Notes: generated by a model not told the origin, from the letters alone. A stretch of 64,000 bases of DNA from JBKBRC01 sp046292345 (GCA_046292345.1 JBKBRC010000004.1:43432-107431), one strand, 5' to 3'; numbered from the stretch's first letter, positions 26,634 through 35,872 are shown. A program made the numbers and translations.

Positions 26634-27845
26634 ATGAACGCCCCGCCCGATCTCGCTCCTCCTCCGACGGCCGCGCCCGCCGCGGCCAGCACAGCCAGCG
26701 GCACAGCGGCCGGCCGCGCGGCGGCCGGCAGCGCGGCGGCCGGCACGGCCTGGATCTCGCGTCCGGCCCAGATGGCGCCCCGCGCCTCGGGCGACTCCGG
26801 CGAGCCCGGCGGCGGCGCGCCCGTGCTCGTCGTCGCGGAGCCGCCCTCGCCAGCCGAGGTGCTCGCGCGCATGAGCGGCGTGCGCCGCTCGGCCGTGCTC
26901 CTGATCGCGCTCGGCCTCGAGACGGCCTCCAAAGTGCTCCCGCTGCTGAGCGACGCCGACGTCGAGGCCGTCTCGGTCGAGATCGCGCGTACGCGCAACG
27001 TGCCCAGCGAGCAGGTCGAGGCCGTGCTCTGCGAGTACCACGACCTCTCGATCGCGCGCGGCTACGTCGGGCAGGGCGGCGCCGACTTCGCGCGCAAGAT
27101 GCTCACCGAGGCCCTCGGCGAGGACCGCGCCGAGGAGATCATGATGAAGGTCGAGGCCGCCATCGAAGTCTCGGCGTTCCACCTGCTCCACACCGTCGCG
27201 GCTGAGCCGCTCGTGGCGTTCCTGGAAGGAGAGCACCCGCAGACGAGCGCGCTCATCCTCACGCAGCTCAACCCGCGCAAGGCGGCCGAGCTCATCGCGC
27301 GCCTGCCCCCGGAGATGCAGGCCGAGGTCGTCTACCGCATCGCCACGATGGGCACGCCCGCGCCCGAGGCCGTGCGGGCCGTCGAGGAGGTCATCCGCGC
27401 CTACATCGGCGGCAGCACGGCCGCGGAGGGGCACGCCCGTGGCGGCGTCGCCAAGGTCGCCGAGATCCTCTCGGCCGTCACGCGCTCGACCGAGCGCGCG
27501 CTCATGGACGCCCTCCGCGAGCGCTCGCAGGAGCTCGCCGGGGCCGTCAAGAACCTCATGTTCGTCTTCGACGACCTCGTGCGCGTGGACGCGCGCGACC
27601 TCCAGCGCATCCTCATGGCCGTCGACCAGCGCGACCTCGCGCTCGCGCTCCGCGGCGCGCCCGAGGCGCTCAGCGAGAAGGTGTTCGCCAACGTCTCCGA
27701 GCGCGTCGCGTCCGCCCTCCGGGAGGAGATCGAACTGCTCGAGAACGTCTCCGTCGCCGAGGTGGACGAGGCGCAGGCGCGCGTGCTCGCGGCCGCGCTC
27801 GAACTGGAGGCCGGCGGCGAGGTCGCGCTCTCGCGCAAGGGCTGA
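26634..27845 (+). CDS. fliG: Flagellar motor switch protein FliG with N-terminal extension
   Basis: A rotor protein that contacts MotA. The FliG body starts at about residue 80 (MSGVRRSAVLLIALGLETASKVLPLL), includes FHLLHTVAAEPLVAFLEGEHPQTSALIL, the EHPQT-type armadillo motif, and RLPPEMQAEVVYRIATMG. The C-terminal torque helix region is NLMFVFDDLVRVDARDLQRILMAVDQRDLALAL. Before this lies an unusual Ala/Gly/Pro-rich leader of about 79 residues containing a short GRAAAGSAAAG repeat. A later start at 26871 would give a normal-length protein. The stop overlaps the fliH ATG (TGATG). Confidence 0.95.
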   Translation: MNAPPDLAPPPTAAPAAASTASGTAAGRAAAGSAAAGTAWISRPAQMAPRASGDSGEPGGGAPVLVVAEPPSPAEVLARMSGVRRSAVLLIALGLETASKVLPLLSDADVEAVSVEIARTRNVPSEQVEAVLCEYHDLSIARGYVGQGGADFARKMLTEALGEDRAEEIMMKVEAAIEVSAFHLLHTVAAEPLVAFLEGEHPQTSALILTQLNPRKAAELIARLPPEMQAEVVYRIATMGTPAPEAVRAVEEVIRAYIGGSTAAEGHARGGVAKVAEILSAVTRSTERALMDALRERSQELAGAVKNLMFVFDDLVRVDARDLQRILMAVDQRDLALALRGAPEALSEKVFANVSERVASALREEIELLENVSVAEVDEAQARVLAAALELEAGGEVALSRKG

Positions 27846-28951
27846 TGCCGCTGCTACTGCACGCCGAACCCGACGCCGGGGCCCCCTTCGAGCCGCTCTC
27901 GGCCGTGCTGCCCGGGCCGGGGGCGTCGTGGCCCGAGCCGCCAGCGCCGGGTTTCCGCGCATCGCGCATCCCGGCCGCGCGCGTCGCGTTGCCGCCCGAG
28001 CCGTCGCCGTCCGGGCCGCCGCCGCCCGAGGCGGGCCCCGGGGGGCGCATCCTGCGCGCGGGCACGTTCCGGGACGCCGAGGAGGAGGTCCCGATCGGGC
28101 TCGTGACCACGTGGGAGCACGCCTGGCCCGGCAGCGCGAATGCGGAGCACGCCGGAAGGGTTTCGGAGCATGCGCCCGAGCCGCCTGCCCACGGTTCGGG
28201 CGAGCGGGCCCCGGGCGCGCCGGAGCAGGGGCCTGGCGAGGCGTCGGGCCAGGACGTGGGCGCTCCGGAGGCGGCGCGCGAGGCGGCCCGCGAGGCGGCG
28301 CGCGAGGCGGCGCTCGGGGCGGCCCGCGCGGAAGGCTACGCCGCCGGGCGTGCCGACGCCGAGGCCGCGCTCCGCGCCGAGGTGGAGCTGCACAAGGCCG
28401 CGGTCAGCGCAGACCTCGAGCGGCTCGAGGAGCGGCTGCGCGCGTTCCTGACGCGCCTCGAGACCGATCTCGTGGCCGTCGCGCTGGACGCGGCCGAGCT
28501 CGTCGCCGGGGCCACGCCGCCGGCGCCCGTCGCGGGGGCCCTCGGGCGCTCCGTCGCGCAGGCGCTCGACGCGCTCGCCACGGGCGACGCGCTCGGCGTG
28601 CACCTGCACCCCGTCGATCTGCTCCGCCTCCAGGAGGAGGGCATCGTGGAGGCCCTCTCGGCCGCGCACCCGGGGCTGCGCTGGGCGCCCGACGAGCGCC
28701 TTGCCGAGGGCGACTGGTACGTGTTCTCGCACGAGGCGGCCGTGCGCCGCGTGCGTGCCGAACTGCTGGACGGCCTTCGCGCCCGCTTCGATCTGCTCGA
28801 GGCAGCTGCGGCGCAGCCCCCGCCGCCGCCGCCGCTCGGGACCCCGCGTGCTCCCGGGGCCGGTCCCGCCGCAGAGGCCGCGCCTCCGGCCGAGGCCGAA
28901 CGGCAGACCGCAGCCCTGCGAGAGCGCGACCGGCGCTCGCCCTCCGCGTAG
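27845..28951 (+). CDS. fliH: Flagellar assembly protein FliH
   Basis: The peripheral stalk and negative regulator of the FliI ATPase, 368 residues. A long Pro/Gly-rich N-terminus is followed by an Ala/Glu/Arg coiled coil (EAAREAAREAAREAALGAAR, about residues 141-160), encoded by short repeats. The FliH/HrpE C-terminal domain follows, with LVAVALDAAELVAG, LHLHPVDLLRLQEE and RWAPDERLAEGDWYVFSHE. It starts at the A of the fliG stop and ends 3 bases before fliI, so translation is probably coupled. Confidence 0.85.
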   Translation: MPLLLHAEPDAGAPFEPLSAVLPGPGASWPEPPAPGFRASRIPAARVALPPEPSPSGPPPPEAGPGGRILRAGTFRDAEEEVPIGLVTTWEHAWPGSANAEHAGRVSEHAPEPPAHGSGERAPGAPEQGPGEASGQDVGAPEAAREAAREAAREAALGAARAEGYAAGRADAEAALRAEVELHKAAVSADLERLEERLRAFLTRLETDLVAVALDAAELVAGATPPAPVAGALGRSVAQALDALATGDALGVHLHPVDLLRLQEEGIVEALSAAHPGLRWAPDERLAEGDWYVFSHEAAVRRVRAELLDGLRARFDLLEAAAAQPPPPPPLGTPRAPGAGPAAEAAPPAEAERQTAALRERDRRSPSA

Positions 28952-28954
28952 GCC

Positions 28955-30268
28955 ATGCCCGCCCTCCAGCACGCGCTCGGTCAGCTCCGCGCCGCGCCGC
29001 GCGGGCCCGTCCGCTACGGGCGCATCCGCTCGGTCGTCGGGCTGCTCGTGGAGGCGACCGGCCTGGACGCCGCCATCGGCGACGTGTGCTACCTCCACGA
29101 GGGGACGGCGCCCGGCGCCCGGCGCGTCAAGGCCGAGGTGGTAGGCGTGCGTGCCGGCACGAGCGTGCTCATCCCCCTCGACGAGACGGCCGGGCTGCGC
29201 GCCGGCGGGCTGGTCGAGCCGGCGCGTCTGCCGCTCAGCGTAGGCGTGGGCCGCGCCCTGCTCGGCCGCGTCATCGACGCGGGCGGGCGCCCGCTCGACG
29301 GCCGCGGGCCGATCCGCGTGACGGACCAGCAGCCCGTCTCGTGTGATCCGCCGTCGCCGCTCTCGCGGCGCCTCATCAGCGAGCCCCTCCCGACGGGCGT
29401 GCGGGTGCTCGACGCCCTGCTCACGCTCGGGCGCGGGCAGCGCCTGGGCATCTTCGCCGGCTCGGGCGTGGGCAAGAGCACGCTGCTCGGCATGATCGCC
29501 CGGCGCGCGCAGGCGCACGTCAACGTGATCGCGCTCATCGGCGAGCGCGGACGCGAGGTGCGCGAGTTCGTCGAGGACACGCTCGGCGAGGAAGGGCTGG
29601 CGCGCTCGGTCGTCGTGGCCGTGACGGGCGACCAGGCGGCGATGAGCCGCGTCAAGGGCGCCTCGGTCGCCATGGCGATCGCCGAGTTCTTCCGCGACGC
29701 CGGCCAGGACGTGCTCCTGATGATGGACTCGGTCACGCGCGTGGCGATGGCGCAGCGCGAGATCGGCCTCGCCGTCGGGGAGCCGCCCACGACGCGAGGC
29801 TACACGCCGAGCGTGTTCGCGCTCCTGCCACGCCTGCTCGAGCGCGCCGGGCCGGGCGCCGCCGGCACCATCACGGGCATCTTCACGGTCCTCGTGGACG
29901 GCGGCGACCTCGACGAGCCCGTAGCCGACGCGGTGCGCGGCATCCTCGATGGGCACGTGGTGCTCTCGCGCACGCTTGCCGGCAGCGGCCACTTCCCGGC
30001 CGTCGACGTGCTGCAGAGCGTCAGCCGCGTCATGCCCCGCGTCGCCCCGCCCGAGGCCGTCCGTGCCGCCGAGGAGGCGCGCCGCGTGCTCGCCGCGTAC
30101 GCACGCGTCGAGGACTTGCTGCGCGTGGGCGCCTACGAGCGCGGGCAGGATCCTGAGACCGACCGTGCGGTCGCGCTCCACGGGCCTCTGATGCGCTTTC
30201 TGCGCCAGGAGATGAGCGACCCTGTCTCGCCTGACGCCGCGGCGGACCTGCGCGCGCTGCTCGCCTGA
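28955..30268 (+). CDS. fliI: Flagellum-specific ATPase FliI
   Basis: The hexameric ATPase of the flagellar type III export system, 437 residues. Walker A is FAGSGVGKSTLLGMIARR (about residues 168-185); GERGREVREFVED is the FliI/F1-beta motif; Walker B is DVLLMMDSVTRVAMAQREIGLAVGEPPTTRGY. The C-terminal segment has DGHVVLSRTLAGSGHFPAVDVLQSVSR. These separate it from F1 beta and Rho. Next is a 270-bp gap with two 13-bp tandem arrays before fliJ. Confidence 0.97.
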   Translation: MPALQHALGQLRAAPRGPVRYGRIRSVVGLLVEATGLDAAIGDVCYLHEGTAPGARRVKAEVVGVRAGTSVLIPLDETAGLRAGGLVEPARLPLSVGVGRALLGRVIDAGGRPLDGRGPIRVTDQQPVSCDPPSPLSRRLISEPLPTGVRVLDALLTLGRGQRLGIFAGSGVGKSTLLGMIARRAQAHVNVIALIGERGREVREFVEDTLGEEGLARSVVVAVTGDQAAMSRVKGASVAMAIAEFFRDAGQDVLLMMDSVTRVAMAQREIGLAVGEPPTTRGYTPSVFALLPRLLERAGPGAAGTITGIFTVLVDGGDLDEPVADAVRGILDGHVVLSRTLAGSGHFPAVDVLQSVSRVMPRVAPPEAVRAAEEARRVLAAYARVEDLLRVGAYERGQDPETDRAVALHGPLMRFLRQEMSDPVSPDAAADLRALLA

Positions 30269-30294
30269 GCAGGGCAACGCGCGCGGGCGCCGTG

Positions 30295-30365
30295 CGGAGC
30301 CGCCCGGCGGAGCCGCCCGGCGGAGCCGCCCGGCGGAGCCGCCCGGCGGAGCCGCCCGGCGGAGC
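30295..30365 (+). repeat. 13-bp tandem array A in the fliI-fliJ gap, about 5.5 copies
   Basis: Unit CGGAGCCGCCCGG, five exact copies (30295-30359) plus a partial one. It begins 27 bases after the fliI stop. The unit contains a small inverted repeat (CGG...CCG), so the transcript could form many alternative hairpins. Confidence 0.9.
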
Positions 30366-30385
30366 AGTCCGCGGGGGCGGCTCGG

Positions 30386-30463
30386 AAGCACCGTTCGGGA
30401 GCACCGTTCGGGAGCACCGTTCGGGAGCACCGTTCGGGAGCACCGTTCGGGAGCACCGTTTGC
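30386..30463 (+). repeat. 13-bp tandem array B in the fliI-fliJ gap, 6 copies
   Basis: Unit GAGCACCGTTCGG with edge variants (first copy AAG, last copy ending TTTGC). It is a different sequence from array A but has the same unit length, and starts 20 bases after it. fliJ starts at 30536. Confidence 0.9.
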
Positions 30464-30535
30464 ATGTGCCGGGCATCCCGCCCGCGCGCCCGTTCGGGCC
30501 TCTGCCCATCCATGCCTCCGGAACGACACGCCCCG

Positions 30536-30979
30536 ATGGCCGGAAAAGGATTCCGCTTCGCGCTCGACCCCGCCCTGACCGTCCGCCGCGACGCAGCCGA
30601 GCGCGCCGAGCGCGTGCTCGGCGAGGCGATCGCCGCGCGGCAGCAGGCCGCGGACGCGCTGGTCGTTGCCGAGGACGCCCTGCGGGACGTCGCGCTGTGT
30701 GCGGCTGAAAAGGCCTCTCCGGAGGCCTTCCGACGCCGGGCTACGGCCCTGCACGCCGCCATGCAGACGCGCGCGCGCGCGCGCGCTGCGCTCGAGGCGG
30801 CCGCGCGCCGTGAGGCGCAGGCCCGGGCCGCGCTGCTGGCCGCGCACCGCGACGCCGACGCGATCGGCACGCTTCGTGACCAGGCTGCCTCGGCCCACCG
30901 GGCTGCCCGCCTCCGCGCCGCCGATGCCGCGGCCGACGAACTCGCCACCGCCGCCTACGCCCGCCGTCTACTCCGCTAG
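30536..30979 (+). CDS. fliJ: Flagellar export protein FliJ
   Basis: A coiled-coil central stalk of the FliI ATPase ring, 147 residues. It begins FRFALDPALTVRRDAAERAERVLGEA, matching the FliJ start FxLxxLLxlRxxxExxa, and continues as one Ala/Arg/Glu helical hairpin (LHAAMQTRARARAALEAAAR). The start at 30536 is preferred over 30464, which lies next to the repeat array and adds an Arg/Pro-rich leader. The position between fliI and the MotE-like gene supports the call. Confidence 0.85.
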   Translation: MAGKGFRFALDPALTVRRDAAERAERVLGEAIAARQQAADALVVAEDALRDVALCAAEKASPEAFRRRATALHAAMQTRARARAALEAAARREAQARAALLAAHRDADAIGTLRDQAASAHRAARLRAADAAADELATAAYARRLLR

Positions 30980-30984
30980 CACGC

Positions 30985-31734
30985 ATGCGCGTCCTGCTGC
31001 TCATTCTCCTCTCGACGCTCGGCTTCGCCGGGGGGCTCTTCGGGATGTACCTCGGCCTGCGCTACGTCTCCGGCGCCGGCGGCGCCGAGGAGCTCGACGA
31101 ACCGGCCAGCGAGCGGACGGCCGCCGAAGCGCTCGAGCAGCGCGTGGGCGCCGGCGACATGGAAGCGCTGCTCGCGCTCGACCTCGCCGACCCCGCCGCG
31201 GACTCGCTCGCGCTGCTACGCAAGTACGTCTCCGACGCGCAGCGCGCGCTCCCGCGCGTGCTCGCCCGCATCGACACGCTCGAGCAGGCGCTGCAGGCGC
31301 GCCAGGACCGCCAGCAGCGCGCGCGCGAGCTGGCCGCCACGCTCCCGCGCCTCGAGGACCGCGAGCTGCGCAGCCTGCTCGCCCAGCTCGACGCCGACGT
31401 GCTCGTGGATATCTACGCCGAGGCATCGCCGCGCAACCGGACGCGCCTGCTCGGGGCGCTCCCGGCCGCCCGGGGCGCCGCGCTCGTGGAGCGCATCGCC
31501 GGGCTCGAGCGCGGCGCTCCGGGGCCGTCCGACGGTGCTGCTGTCGGCCCGCCCCCCGGAGCACGCCCGGCCTCGGCCCCGCCCTCCGGCCCGGGGGAGG
31601 GCCCCGGGGCGCGTCCCTCCACGCCAGCCGCAGGGGCTCCCGGTGGTCCCAGCACGGGTCGTTCCGCGACGCCTTCTGGTACCCCGGCTACGGAGGCCGC
31701 CCCTGCTCAACCGATCCACACCGCCACGTCATGA
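30985..31734 (+). CDS. MotE-like membrane protein with MgtE-N type helical domain
   Basis: A 249-residue protein with an N-terminal signal anchor (LLLILLSTLGFAGGLFGMYL, residues 4-23), a coiled coil (about 70-120: LARIDTLEQALQARQDRQ) and an MgtE-N/FliG-like repeat region (LEDRELRSLLAQLDADVLVDIYAEASPRNRTRLLGAL). The C-terminal 70 residues are Pro/Gly/Ser-rich. COG3334 (MotE family) proteins with this layout commonly follow fliJ and are thought to assist stator or export components. fliK overlaps its stop as ATGA. Confidence 0.72.
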   Translation: MRVLLLILLSTLGFAGGLFGMYLGLRYVSGAGGAEELDEPASERTAAEALEQRVGAGDMEALLALDLADPAADSLALLRKYVSDAQRALPRVLARIDTLEQALQARQDRQQRARELAATLPRLEDRELRSLLAQLDADVLVDIYAEASPRNRTRLLGALPAARGAALVERIAGLERGAPGPSDGAAVGPPPGARPASAPPSGPGEGPGARPSTPAAGAPGGPSTGRSATPSGTPATEAAPAQPIHTATS

Positions 31735-33641
31735 CCTTCCTCGTCCCGATTTTTGCTTCCGTCGGACCCGCCTCGACGCCAGCAGCCCCGTCGCGCCCGG
31801 CCGCCGAGGGGTTCGGTGCGCTGCTGGCCGTACGTCTGGTAGGCGGAAAGGCTCACGAGGGCGAGGGGGGAGGGGAGCAGGCGAGGGGCCTCGGAGAAGC
31901 CACGGAGGGCGAGGAGCAGCCCCTTGCGGCCGCTGAGGGCGTGCCCGTCATCCCCGTGCTCCCGACCGGTACTTCCTTGCTCCCGGAAGAGGCCGCCGTG
32001 CTCCTGGGAGAGGCGCTCGTGCCGGGCAGGGGAAACGGTGAGGCACCAGGCAGCGAAGGGAGCGAGGCCTCGCAAGCGGTGCGCTTCATGCCCCGGGAGC
32101 ATTCGGCGCTCCCGGGCACGCTGGGCGTGTCCCCGGCTGCCATGCCGGTCCCACTCCCCGAAGCCGGGCAGGAGTCCGTGCTCGCGCCTTCGGGTGCGGC
32201 CCGGCAAGCGCCAGACACGAATTCCGCACCGGCCACGGCGGCGCAAGCCGCGACCGTGCAGGCTGGGTCGTCCGAGGCGGGTCCCGGCAACACGCCGGCC
32301 GAGGGCGGAGCCTTGCATGGCTCGCGCATTGAGGGACGCGCCGGCGAGATCCGTCCCACCGCGGCCCCGGAGGCGTCGGGCGCCCTGCGCGTCGGCGGAG
32401 CGCCCCCCGTTGCGCAAGGCCGCCTGCCCTCTGCGTTGCGCCCGGCCGCAGGCGCCGGCGACTCTGCGCCCCATCTGGCGCCGACGGTCTCCGGCGCGAC
32501 GGTCTCCGGCAATGCAGACGGCCCTCCTTCGCCGGTGCCTGTCCGCACAGGCTCGGACGTTGCCGAGGCCGGTTCTGGCGAGTCCGTCCCCGGAGAGGGC
32601 ACGACGGGCGCCGGGGGGCAGGACGAGCCTGTCGGCAGCGGCTCGGGGAGCGCCTTCGGCCGGAACGGAGAGCAGGAGCCGGGGCACCGGGCCGACCAGA
32701 AGGTGCAGCAGGGCGCCGCAAAGCATGCCGGCATCGACGACGAACCGTCGGCGCGCCTGACCCGGCGGGCGTCGGCGGCCGAGATGGGGGAGGCTTCAGA
32801 GCCCGCTGACGGCCTGGACGAGAGCCCGGTTGCCGGACCCCGCGCAGGCCTGCGGGAATCGGATGCGTCGGGAGAGGCGTCTCGCTCCGCCCCGCACGCG
32901 AGCCGACGCGCTGAGCCCGCATCTGCCGTTCGTCCGGCCAGGGCGCCCGCCGATGCGTCCACAGGCGCCGTGTCCGGGGATGCCGTGTCCGGGGATGCCG
33001 TGTCCGCGTCCGGCAACGCCACCGCCGACATTGCAGGGGACGACGCCTTGCGTGGCCGCGAGGTGTTCGGTAGCCAGGCGCCCGGCCACGAGATGCCCGG
33101 CGATGGGCCGCCGGCCGAACCCGGATCCGAAGCGCTCGCGCCTGAAACCGCCGCCGGAGCAGGCATGTCGCGCGCGGCCGACGGCGACGGCGTGCCGCGC
33201 GCCGAGGGGGGCCGCAGCGCCGCGCTTCCCCGCTGGGCCGGCCTGCTGGCCGAGCGCCTCGGGCCCGAGCGCTTCGGCCTCGCGGGCGAGGCCGGCGGAT
33301 GGCGCACGCTCACGCTGGAGCTGGGCGAGGGCGAGGGCACGATCCGCGTGCGCGCCCGTGCCCAGGACGGCGGCCTCGCGCTCAGCGTCCACCTCTCCAA
33401 CCCGGAAGCGCGCGCGGTGGCCGCGCAGCATGCCGACGCCATCCGGGCCCGCATCGAGCAGCACTACGGCGCGCCCGTGGACCTCGCCTTCGACGCCTCG
33501 AGCGGGCGCGAGCAGGGCGAGACGCGCCAGGAACCCCCCGCCGAGCGATTCCGGGCGCGGCCGCCGTCGGCCGCTGCTCCCGCGTCCACGCCTGCCATGC
33601 TCTCCTCGCCGCCCCCCCGCACCCGGGGGTGGATCGGCTGA
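31731..33641 (+). CDS. fliK: Flagellar hook-length control protein FliK
   Basis: The hook ruler and export-specificity switch, 636 residues. About 490 residues are disordered, rich in Gly, Ala, Pro, Glu and Ser, with short internal repeats (SGDAVSGDAVS and TVSGATVSG). The conserved FliK C-terminal domain follows: LTLELGEGEGTIRVRARAQD, GLALSVHLSNPEARAVAAQH and RIEQHYGAPVDLAFDAS. The position before flgD-flgE is canonical. The ruler domain's length here would predict a fairly long hook if it works as in Salmonella (405 residues); that is inference. Confidence 0.87.
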   Translation: MTFLVPIFASVGPASTPAAPSRPAAEGFGALLAVRLVGGKAHEGEGGGEQARGLGEATEGEEQPLAAAEGVPVIPVLPTGTSLLPEEAAVLLGEALVPGRGNGEAPGSEGSEASQAVRFMPREHSALPGTLGVSPAAMPVPLPEAGQESVLAPSGAARQAPDTNSAPATAAQAATVQAGSSEAGPGNTPAEGGALHGSRIEGRAGEIRPTAAPEASGALRVGGAPPVAQGRLPSALRPAAGAGDSAPHLAPTVSGATVSGNADGPPSPVPVRTGSDVAEAGSGESVPGEGTTGAGGQDEPVGSGSGSAFGRNGEQEPGHRADQKVQQGAAKHAGIDDEPSARLTRRASAAEMGEASEPADGLDESPVAGPRAGLRESDASGEASRSAPHASRRAEPASAVRPARAPADASTGAVSGDAVSGDAVSASGNATADIAGDDALRGREVFGSQAPGHEMPGDGPPAEPGSEALAPETAAGAGMSRAADGDGVPRAEGGRSAALPRWAGLLAERLGPERFGLAGEAGGWRTLTLELGEGEGTIRVRARAQDGGLALSVHLSNPEARAVAAQHADAIRARIEQHYGAPVDLAFDASSGREQGETRQEPPAERFRARPPSAAAPASTPAMLSSPPPRTRGWIG

Positions 33642-33660
33642 ACCAGCCTCATGCGACGCC

Positions 33661-34392
33661 ATGCCTTCCGTCCCCACGGCCACGTCCCCTTACCCGCAGC
33701 CCGGCGGCTACGTGCCCCCCGGCCGCACCGGCGCGCTGGACCGCGACGCGTTCCTGCGCCTGCTCGTGACGCAGCTCTCGAACCAGGACCCGCTCAACCC
33801 GCAGCAGGGCCACGAGTTCGCGGCGCAGCTGGCGCAGTTCTCGTCGGTCGAGCAGCTCACGGCCATGGGCGAGACGCTTGCGGCGCAGGCGCAACTGCTG
33901 GCCGGCATCGCGAACGGCCTCGGCGAGTCCAGCGCGCGCCAGGAAGTGCTCGGGACGCAGCTGACGCAGCGGACCGAGATGGCGCTCGCCTCGGGCCTGA
34001 TCGGGCGCGACGTCGAGACGGCCGGCGCGGCGCTGCCCTGGGACGGCGCCACGCCTCCCGGCTTCGCCTTCACGCTCGCGCAGCCCGCCGCGAGCGTGCG
34101 CGTGCAGGTGCGATCGGAGTCCGGTCAGGTCGTACGCACCATCGAGCTCGGCCATGCCGGCCGCGGCCACCACGGCCACGCGTGGGACGGCCTCGACGAC
34201 GACGGGCAGCCGCTCCCGGCCGGCACCTACTCCTTCTCGGTCGACGCGCGCGCGGCCGATGGGGCACGCCTCGGCGTGACCACGTTTAGCCGCGGACGTG
34301 TGGACCGCGTCTCGGTCGAGGCCGGGCGCGTGACGCTCTGGATCGGCGGGCGCGCCGTGCCCCTCGCCGACGTGCGCGGCCTCGTTTCCTGA
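33661..34392 (+). CDS. flgD: Flagellar hook assembly (cap) protein FlgD
   Basis: The hook cap, 243 residues. N-terminal FlgD motif: LDRDAFLRLLVTQLSNQDPLNPQQGHEFAAQLAQFSSVEQL. The FlgD Ig-like domain follows with VRVQVRSESGQVVRTIELG, HAWDGLDDDGQPLPAGTYSF, and a C-terminal RVDRVSVEAGRVTLWIGGRAVPLADV. The start at 33661 is just after the fliK stop. Confidence 0.95.
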   Translation: MPSVPTATSPYPQPGGYVPPGRTGALDRDAFLRLLVTQLSNQDPLNPQQGHEFAAQLAQFSSVEQLTAMGETLAAQAQLLAGIANGLGESSARQEVLGTQLTQRTEMALASGLIGRDVETAGAALPWDGATPPGFAFTLAQPAASVRVQVRSESGQVVRTIELGHAGRGHHGHAWDGLDDDGQPLPAGTYSFSVDARAADGARLGVTTFSRGRVDRVSVEAGRVTLWIGGRAVPLADVRGLVS

Positions 34393-34494
34393 CGCCCGCC
34401 CCTGCCTGCTGCGCCCGGCGCGCCCGGCGCTCTCCCGCCTCCGGAGCACCCCGCCTCCGGCCTTCCCCAAGACCCCCATCCCGAGGACATCGCC

Positions 34495-35733
34495 ATGATG
34501 AACGCCCTCTTCACCGGCATCTCCGGCCTGCGCAGCCATCAGACGCGCATGGACGTGACCGGTAACAACATCGCTAACGTCAACACGACCGCCTTCAAGC
34601 GCGGGCGCGCCCTCTTCGCCGAGATGCTCGCCGGGCAGGGCGCCGGTTCCGGCGGCGCCGCGTCCCGCGTCGGCAAGGGCGTCACGGTGCAGGCCATCGA
34701 CCGCAACTGGGCCCAGGGTTCGTTCGAGGTCACCGGCTTCGCTTCGGACCTCGCGCTCGGCGGCGACGGCTTCTTCGTCGTCAACGGCGGCAGCGGGCCC
34801 ATGCTCACGCGCGCCGGCAGCTTCCGCTTCGACGGCCAGGGCCGCTTCGTGACGACCGGCGGGCAGCGCGTGCAGGGCTTCCCCGTCAACCCCGACGGCA
34901 CGAGCTACGTCGGCGCGCTGCAGGACATCCGCCTCGATCTCAACGCCAACTCGCCGCCGCGCGAGACCGACCGCGTCGGGCTCAACGGCAACCTCTCGGC
35001 CAACGCCGAGATCGGTGCGGCCTCCGGCAACGTCTCCGTCTCGTCGGTCGTCTACGACGCGCAGGGCATCGCGCACACGATCGTGCTCACGCTCGAGAAG
35101 ACCAACGCCAACGAGTGGACGATCACCAACGCCGAGCTCTCCGGCGACCCCGACGCCGATCCGCCCGTGCCGCCGACGCCCCTGGCCGGCGCCGGCGCCG
35201 TGCTCGAGTTCGACACGGCCGGCCGGCTCGTGGCGCCCAACCCGGCGCTCTCGGGCTTCACGGGCCTCTTCCCCCTCAGCGGCGACGACCTCGAGATCAC
35301 CGTCGACCTCGGGGGCATCACGCAGTTCGGCGGCTCGACCACGCTCGCCGCGACCGAGCAGAACGGCCAGGCCGCCGGCGAGGTCATCGGCTACGGCTTC
35401 GACCAGCGCGGCATGCTCGTGCTCAGCTTCTCCAACGGCGAGCAGCGCGCCGTGGCGCAGCTGGCCATCGGCTCGGTGAACAACCCTGGCGGCCTCGACC
35501 AGCTCGGCGACGGCTTCTTCGGCGCGACGCAGCTCTCGGGCGACCTCAAGATCGGTCGGGCCGGGCAGGAGGTGAACACTACCGTCACGGCCGGCGCGCT
35601 CGAGGCGAGCAACGTGGACCTGGCGACCGAGTTCACGGACCTGATCGTCAACCAGCGCGGCTACCAGGCGTCGGCGCGTGTGATCACGACGGCCGACGAA
35701 CTGCTCCAGGAACTCGTCATGCTCAAGCGCTAG
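34495..35733 (+). CDS. flgE: Flagellar hook protein FlgE
   Basis: The hook subunit, 412 residues. N-terminus: ALFTGISGLRSHQTRMDVTGNNIANVNTTAFKRGR; core LALGGDGFFVVNG; C-terminal GALEASNVDLATEFTDLIVNQRGYQASARVITTADELLQELV. The middle is a standard FlgE D1/D2 region. The ATG at 34495 and the next codon at 34498 are both possible starts. It is the last gene of the flgB operon and is followed by a strong terminator. Confidence 0.97.
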   Translation: MMNALFTGISGLRSHQTRMDVTGNNIANVNTTAFKRGRALFAEMLAGQGAGSGGAASRVGKGVTVQAIDRNWAQGSFEVTGFASDLALGGDGFFVVNGGSGPMLTRAGSFRFDGQGRFVTTGGQRVQGFPVNPDGTSYVGALQDIRLDLNANSPPRETDRVGLNGNLSANAEIGAASGNVSVSSVVYDAQGIAHTIVLTLEKTNANEWTITNAELSGDPDADPPVPPTPLAGAGAVLEFDTAGRLVAPNPALSGFTGLFPLSGDDLEITVDLGGITQFGGSTTLAATEQNGQAAGEVIGYGFDQRGMLVLSFSNGEQRAVAQLAIGSVNNPGGLDQLGDGFFGATQLSGDLKIGRAGQEVNTTVTAGALEASNVDLATEFTDLIVNQRGYQASARVITTADELLQELVMLKR

Positions 35734-35802
35734 GCCGGGCGCTGGTTCTGTCGTCTGCAGTGACACGTGGACGCGCCGGCGCGGGCGCGGAAAGCGCCGC
35801 GT

Positions 35803-35837
35803 CCCCGTCCGGCTTCGTGCCGGGCGGGGATTTTTTT
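35803..35837 (+). terminator. Rho-independent terminator after flgE
   Basis: CCCCGTCCGGC pairs with GCCGGGCGGGG (11 bp with one G-T pair) around a TTCGT loop, followed by A and seven T (35831-35837). It ends the flgB-flgE operon, and its T run is also the T tract upstream of the motA promoter. Confidence 0.93.
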
Positions 35838-35872
35838 GCGTCCCGCTTAACGAAGCGCGGGCGGTCCGATAA
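35831..35872 (+). promoter_or_regulatory. Sigma-28 promoter of motA
   Basis: TTAA (35847-35850), a 15-base spacer and CCGATAA (35866-35872), with T7 ending at 35837, nine bases upstream of the -35 box. It places the stator genes in the late class. Confidence 0.9.

Noticed and set aside
24921..27962. Minus-strand frame of about 1013 codons opposite fliF and fliG
   Set aside because: Shadow of FliF/FliG coding; no recognisable domain and no start context.
30666..31730. Very long frame fusing upstream text to FliK
   Set aside because: The part before 31731 is an alternate-frame reading of fliJ and the MotE-like gene; FliK starts at the ATG that overlaps the MotE-like stop.
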